A stretch of 64,000 nt of DNA, taken from assembly GCA_963843565.1 (NCBI GenBank), contig CAWJKY010000003.1, positions 2,108,001-2,172,000 of the forward strand, in the 5' to 3' direction. Shown here piece after piece: positions 62,610 to 64,000 of this stretch (position 1 is its first letter; each line of letters begins with the position of its first letter). The stretch is from DASZQY01 sp963843565 (GTDB lineage Bacteria > Pseudomonadota > Alphaproteobacteria > Rhizobiales > Kaistiaceae). A program made the position numbers and the translations under genes. The notes under the pieces are model-generated. The model searched no databases. It was given only the letters and a program-made list of their open reading frames with translations, and was not told the DNA's origin.

Positions 62610-63788
62610 CTATCCTCGGGCCACCAGGCGTGTGCGCAAGTTGCCGATCATGTTGAGGCAGGCATCAAGCTCGGCGATATCAACGAACTCGTCCGGCTTG
62701 TGCGCCTGATCGATCGAACCCGGTCCGCAGATTACGGTCGAGATTCCGAGCCCCTGAAACAGCCCTGCCTCGGTGCCGAACGACACGCACAGCGCCGGAT
62801 CGTTGTTGCCGGTGAGCGCGCGCACGAGCGCCTCGGCCTCGCTGGGGTCCATCGGTTCCAGCCCCACCACCTCGCCGATCACCTCGGTGACGATGTCCGC
62901 CGCGGGCGATACCGCGCGCATGCGTGGCAGCAACTCCATCTCGGCGTAGGCACGCACGTGCTCTTTCGCGAAGGCGAAATCAGCGGCGTTGATCGGGCGG
63001 AGTTCCCATTCCACCGAGCAGGCGCCGGCAATGATGTTGCGGGCGATCCCCCCGGCGATCTTGCCGACTTGCACCGTCGACCACGGCGGATCGAAGCGCG
63101 ACGTCTCCGGCGCGCGGCCCTTCAGCGCTTCGCCGACCGTGAGCAGGTGGTCGATGAACCGCACGGCGTACTCGACGGCATTGACGCCGTGCTCCGGCTG
63201 GGACGCGTGGCCCTCGAGCCCGGTGAAGTTCGTCGTGTATTCGCAGCAGCCCTTGTGACCCTCGATGACGCGCATCTCCGTCGGCTCGCCGACAATGCAG
63301 ATCGAAGGCCTGCGGCCGGACGACGCTACTTCCTTCAGCATCACCTGCGCCCCGAGGCAGCCGACTTCCTCGTCGTAGGTGAAGGCCAGATGCAGCGGCC
63401 GGACGAGATCGGCGGCCGCGAAATCGGGGGCCAGCGCCATGGCGCAGGCGAGAAAGCCTTTCATGTCGCAGGCACCGCGGCCGACGATGCGGTCGCCGCG
63501 CCGTGTCGCCGTGAACGGATCGGAGCTCCACTCCTGTCCCTTTACCGGCACCACGTCCGTGTGACCGGAAAGGATCACGCCGCCGTCCAGCTCCGGCGGG
63601 CCGATGGTGGCGAACAGGTTGGCCTTGGTGGCACCGGCGTCGAGGGTGAGGCGCGTGCGCGCGTCGATCTGGTCGAGCTTCTCGTTGACGTAGGCGATCA
63701 GTTCGAGGTTGGAGTCGGCGGAGACGCTCCGGAACGCGATGAGGTCGGAGAGGATCGCAAGCGCATCGTCGAGACGTTCGTGGGCCAC
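62610..63788 (-). CDS. argE: Acetylornithine deacetylase ArgE-type (M20 metallopeptidase family)
   Basis: 392 residues from the GTG at 63786-63788, preceded by GGGAGG. SGHTDVVPV carries the His-x-Asp zinc motif, GRGACDMKG the bridging Asp, and YDEEVGCLGAQ the catalytic Glu pair. It resembles alphaproteobacterial ArgE, removing the acetyl group from N-acetylornithine. Next to a second peptidase-like gene rather than arginine genes, it may be a catabolic paralogue. Confidence 0.85.
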   Translation of the reverse strand: MAHERLDDALAILSDLIAFRSVSADSNLELIAYVNEKLDQIDARTRLTLDAGATKANLFATIGPPELDGGVILSGHTDVVPVKGQEWSSDPFTATRRGDRIVGRGACDMKGFLACAMALAPDFAAADLVRPLHLAFTYDEEVGCLGAQVMLKEVASSGRRPSICIVGEPTEMRVIEGHKGCCEYTTNFTGLEGHASQPEHGVNAVEYAVRFIDHLLTVGEALKGRAPETSRFDPPWSTVQVGKIAGGIARNIIAGACSVEWELRPINAADFAFAKEHVRAYAEMELLPRMRAVSPAADIVTEVIGEVVGLEPMDPSEAEALVRALTGNNDPALCVSFGTEAGLFQGLGISTVICGPGSIDQAHKPDEFVDIAELDACLNMIGNLRTRLVARG

Positions 63789-63811
63789 GGCTTGTGAACC
63801 TCCCGCTTCGC

Positions 63812-64000
63812 TCAGGCTTTCACGACCAGCTCGCGCGATACGTCGGCGAGGCACTCGGCGGGACCGTCGGCGCGGATGCGGATCGTCTCGGAGGTCTCGA
63901 AGCCCCAGTCGGTCGTCCAGATTGCCGGCATGAAGTGAAAGGTCATGTTCTCCTCGATCACCGAGGTGTCATTGGGACGCAGGCTCATGGTGCGCTCGCC
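63812..64000 (-). CDS. M24-family peptidase/Xaa-Pro dipeptidase-like, C-terminal fragment cut by the window edge
   Basis: The frame enters from the right edge and ends at 63812. It encodes about 62 residues, including NMTFHFMPAIWTTDWGFETSETIRI, the conserved end of creatinase/prolidase-fold (M24) enzymes such as ectoine hydrolase or Xaa-Pro dipeptidases, with the last metal-binding Glu region. The start and most of the protein lie outside. It is upstream of the ArgE-type gene in the same orientation, with 23 bp between. Confidence 0.75.
   Translation of the reverse strand, partial: GERTMSLRPNDTSVIEENMTFHFMPAIWTTDWGFETSETIRIRADGPAECLADVSRELVVKA

Overview
The window looks like a GC-rich alphaproteobacterium of the Hyphomicrobiales type. 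The evidence is very high GC, TAXI-TRAP, LivFGHM, MalFGK and RbsC families in great number, a Smo-type polyol operon, and IS elements and relics typical of rhizobia-like genomes. Almost every intact gene belongs to solute uptake, catabolism of sugars, polyols or esters, or local regulation. I found no rRNA, tRNA or CRISPR array and no core housekeeping cluster, so this is accessory catabolic DNA. Whether it is chromosomal or on a plasmid cannot be decided.

Layout. 0-13.3 kb: a TIM-barrel isomerase-like gene and IclR regulator, a TAXI-TRAP transporter followed by a sulfatase-fold hydrolase, then a LysR regulator divergent from a ferric-type ABC importer that ends in a second formylglycine sulfatase. 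13.4-19.9 kb: a LivMHFG-type importer with its binding protein, divergent from a TetR regulator and a carboxylesterase. 20.2-21.6 kb: an orphan TadG-like von Willebrand protein. 21.8-29.1 kb: an alpha-L-rhamnosidase, a sugar importer lacking its ATPase and a ribitol-dehydrogenase-like SDR, with a divergent AraC regulator. 29.2-31.7 kb: an unusual trio of phytanoyl-CoA dioxygenase, aldo/keto reductase and creatininase-family amidohydrolase. 31.7-36.8 kb: decayed DNA with relics, an O-methyltransferase, and an IS3 element lodged in codon 3 of a LysR gene. 36.8-44.1 kb: a sugar or sugar-acid operon (RraA-like, mannonate-dehydratase-like, Rbs-type importer, SDR, frameshifted mutarotase) with a divergent IclR. 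44.1-45.7 kb: relics and a diguanylate cyclase. 45.9-53.7 kb: a smo-type sorbitol/mannitol operon whose binding protein has a frameshift. 54.2-55.6 kb: an IS110/IS1111-type element inserted in a dispersed repeat. 55.8-62.3 kb: a LacI-controlled importer with a GH63 mannosyl/glucosylglycerate hydrolase-like enzyme. 62.6-64 kb: an ArgE-type deacetylase and the end of an M24 peptidase.

How the parts work together. Each block follows the same plan: regulator, periplasmic binding protein, permeases, ATPase, then one to three enzymes acting on the imported compound. Several regulators sit beside clean palindromes (7762-7778, 18096-18109, 43334-43348, 51979-52013, 62285-62300). All seven binding-protein genes are followed by a GC-rich hairpin, perfect or nearly so in six cases and weak in one.

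Most interesting observations. (1) The IS110 element's empty site can be rebuilt as a copy of the dispersed repeat with a CT core, and its 3' non-coding segment contains short matches to that target, as a bridge RNA would. (2) The IS3 element supplies a new in-frame start codon to the LysR gene it interrupts. (3) About 150-180 bp direct repeats bracket a 12-kb block.
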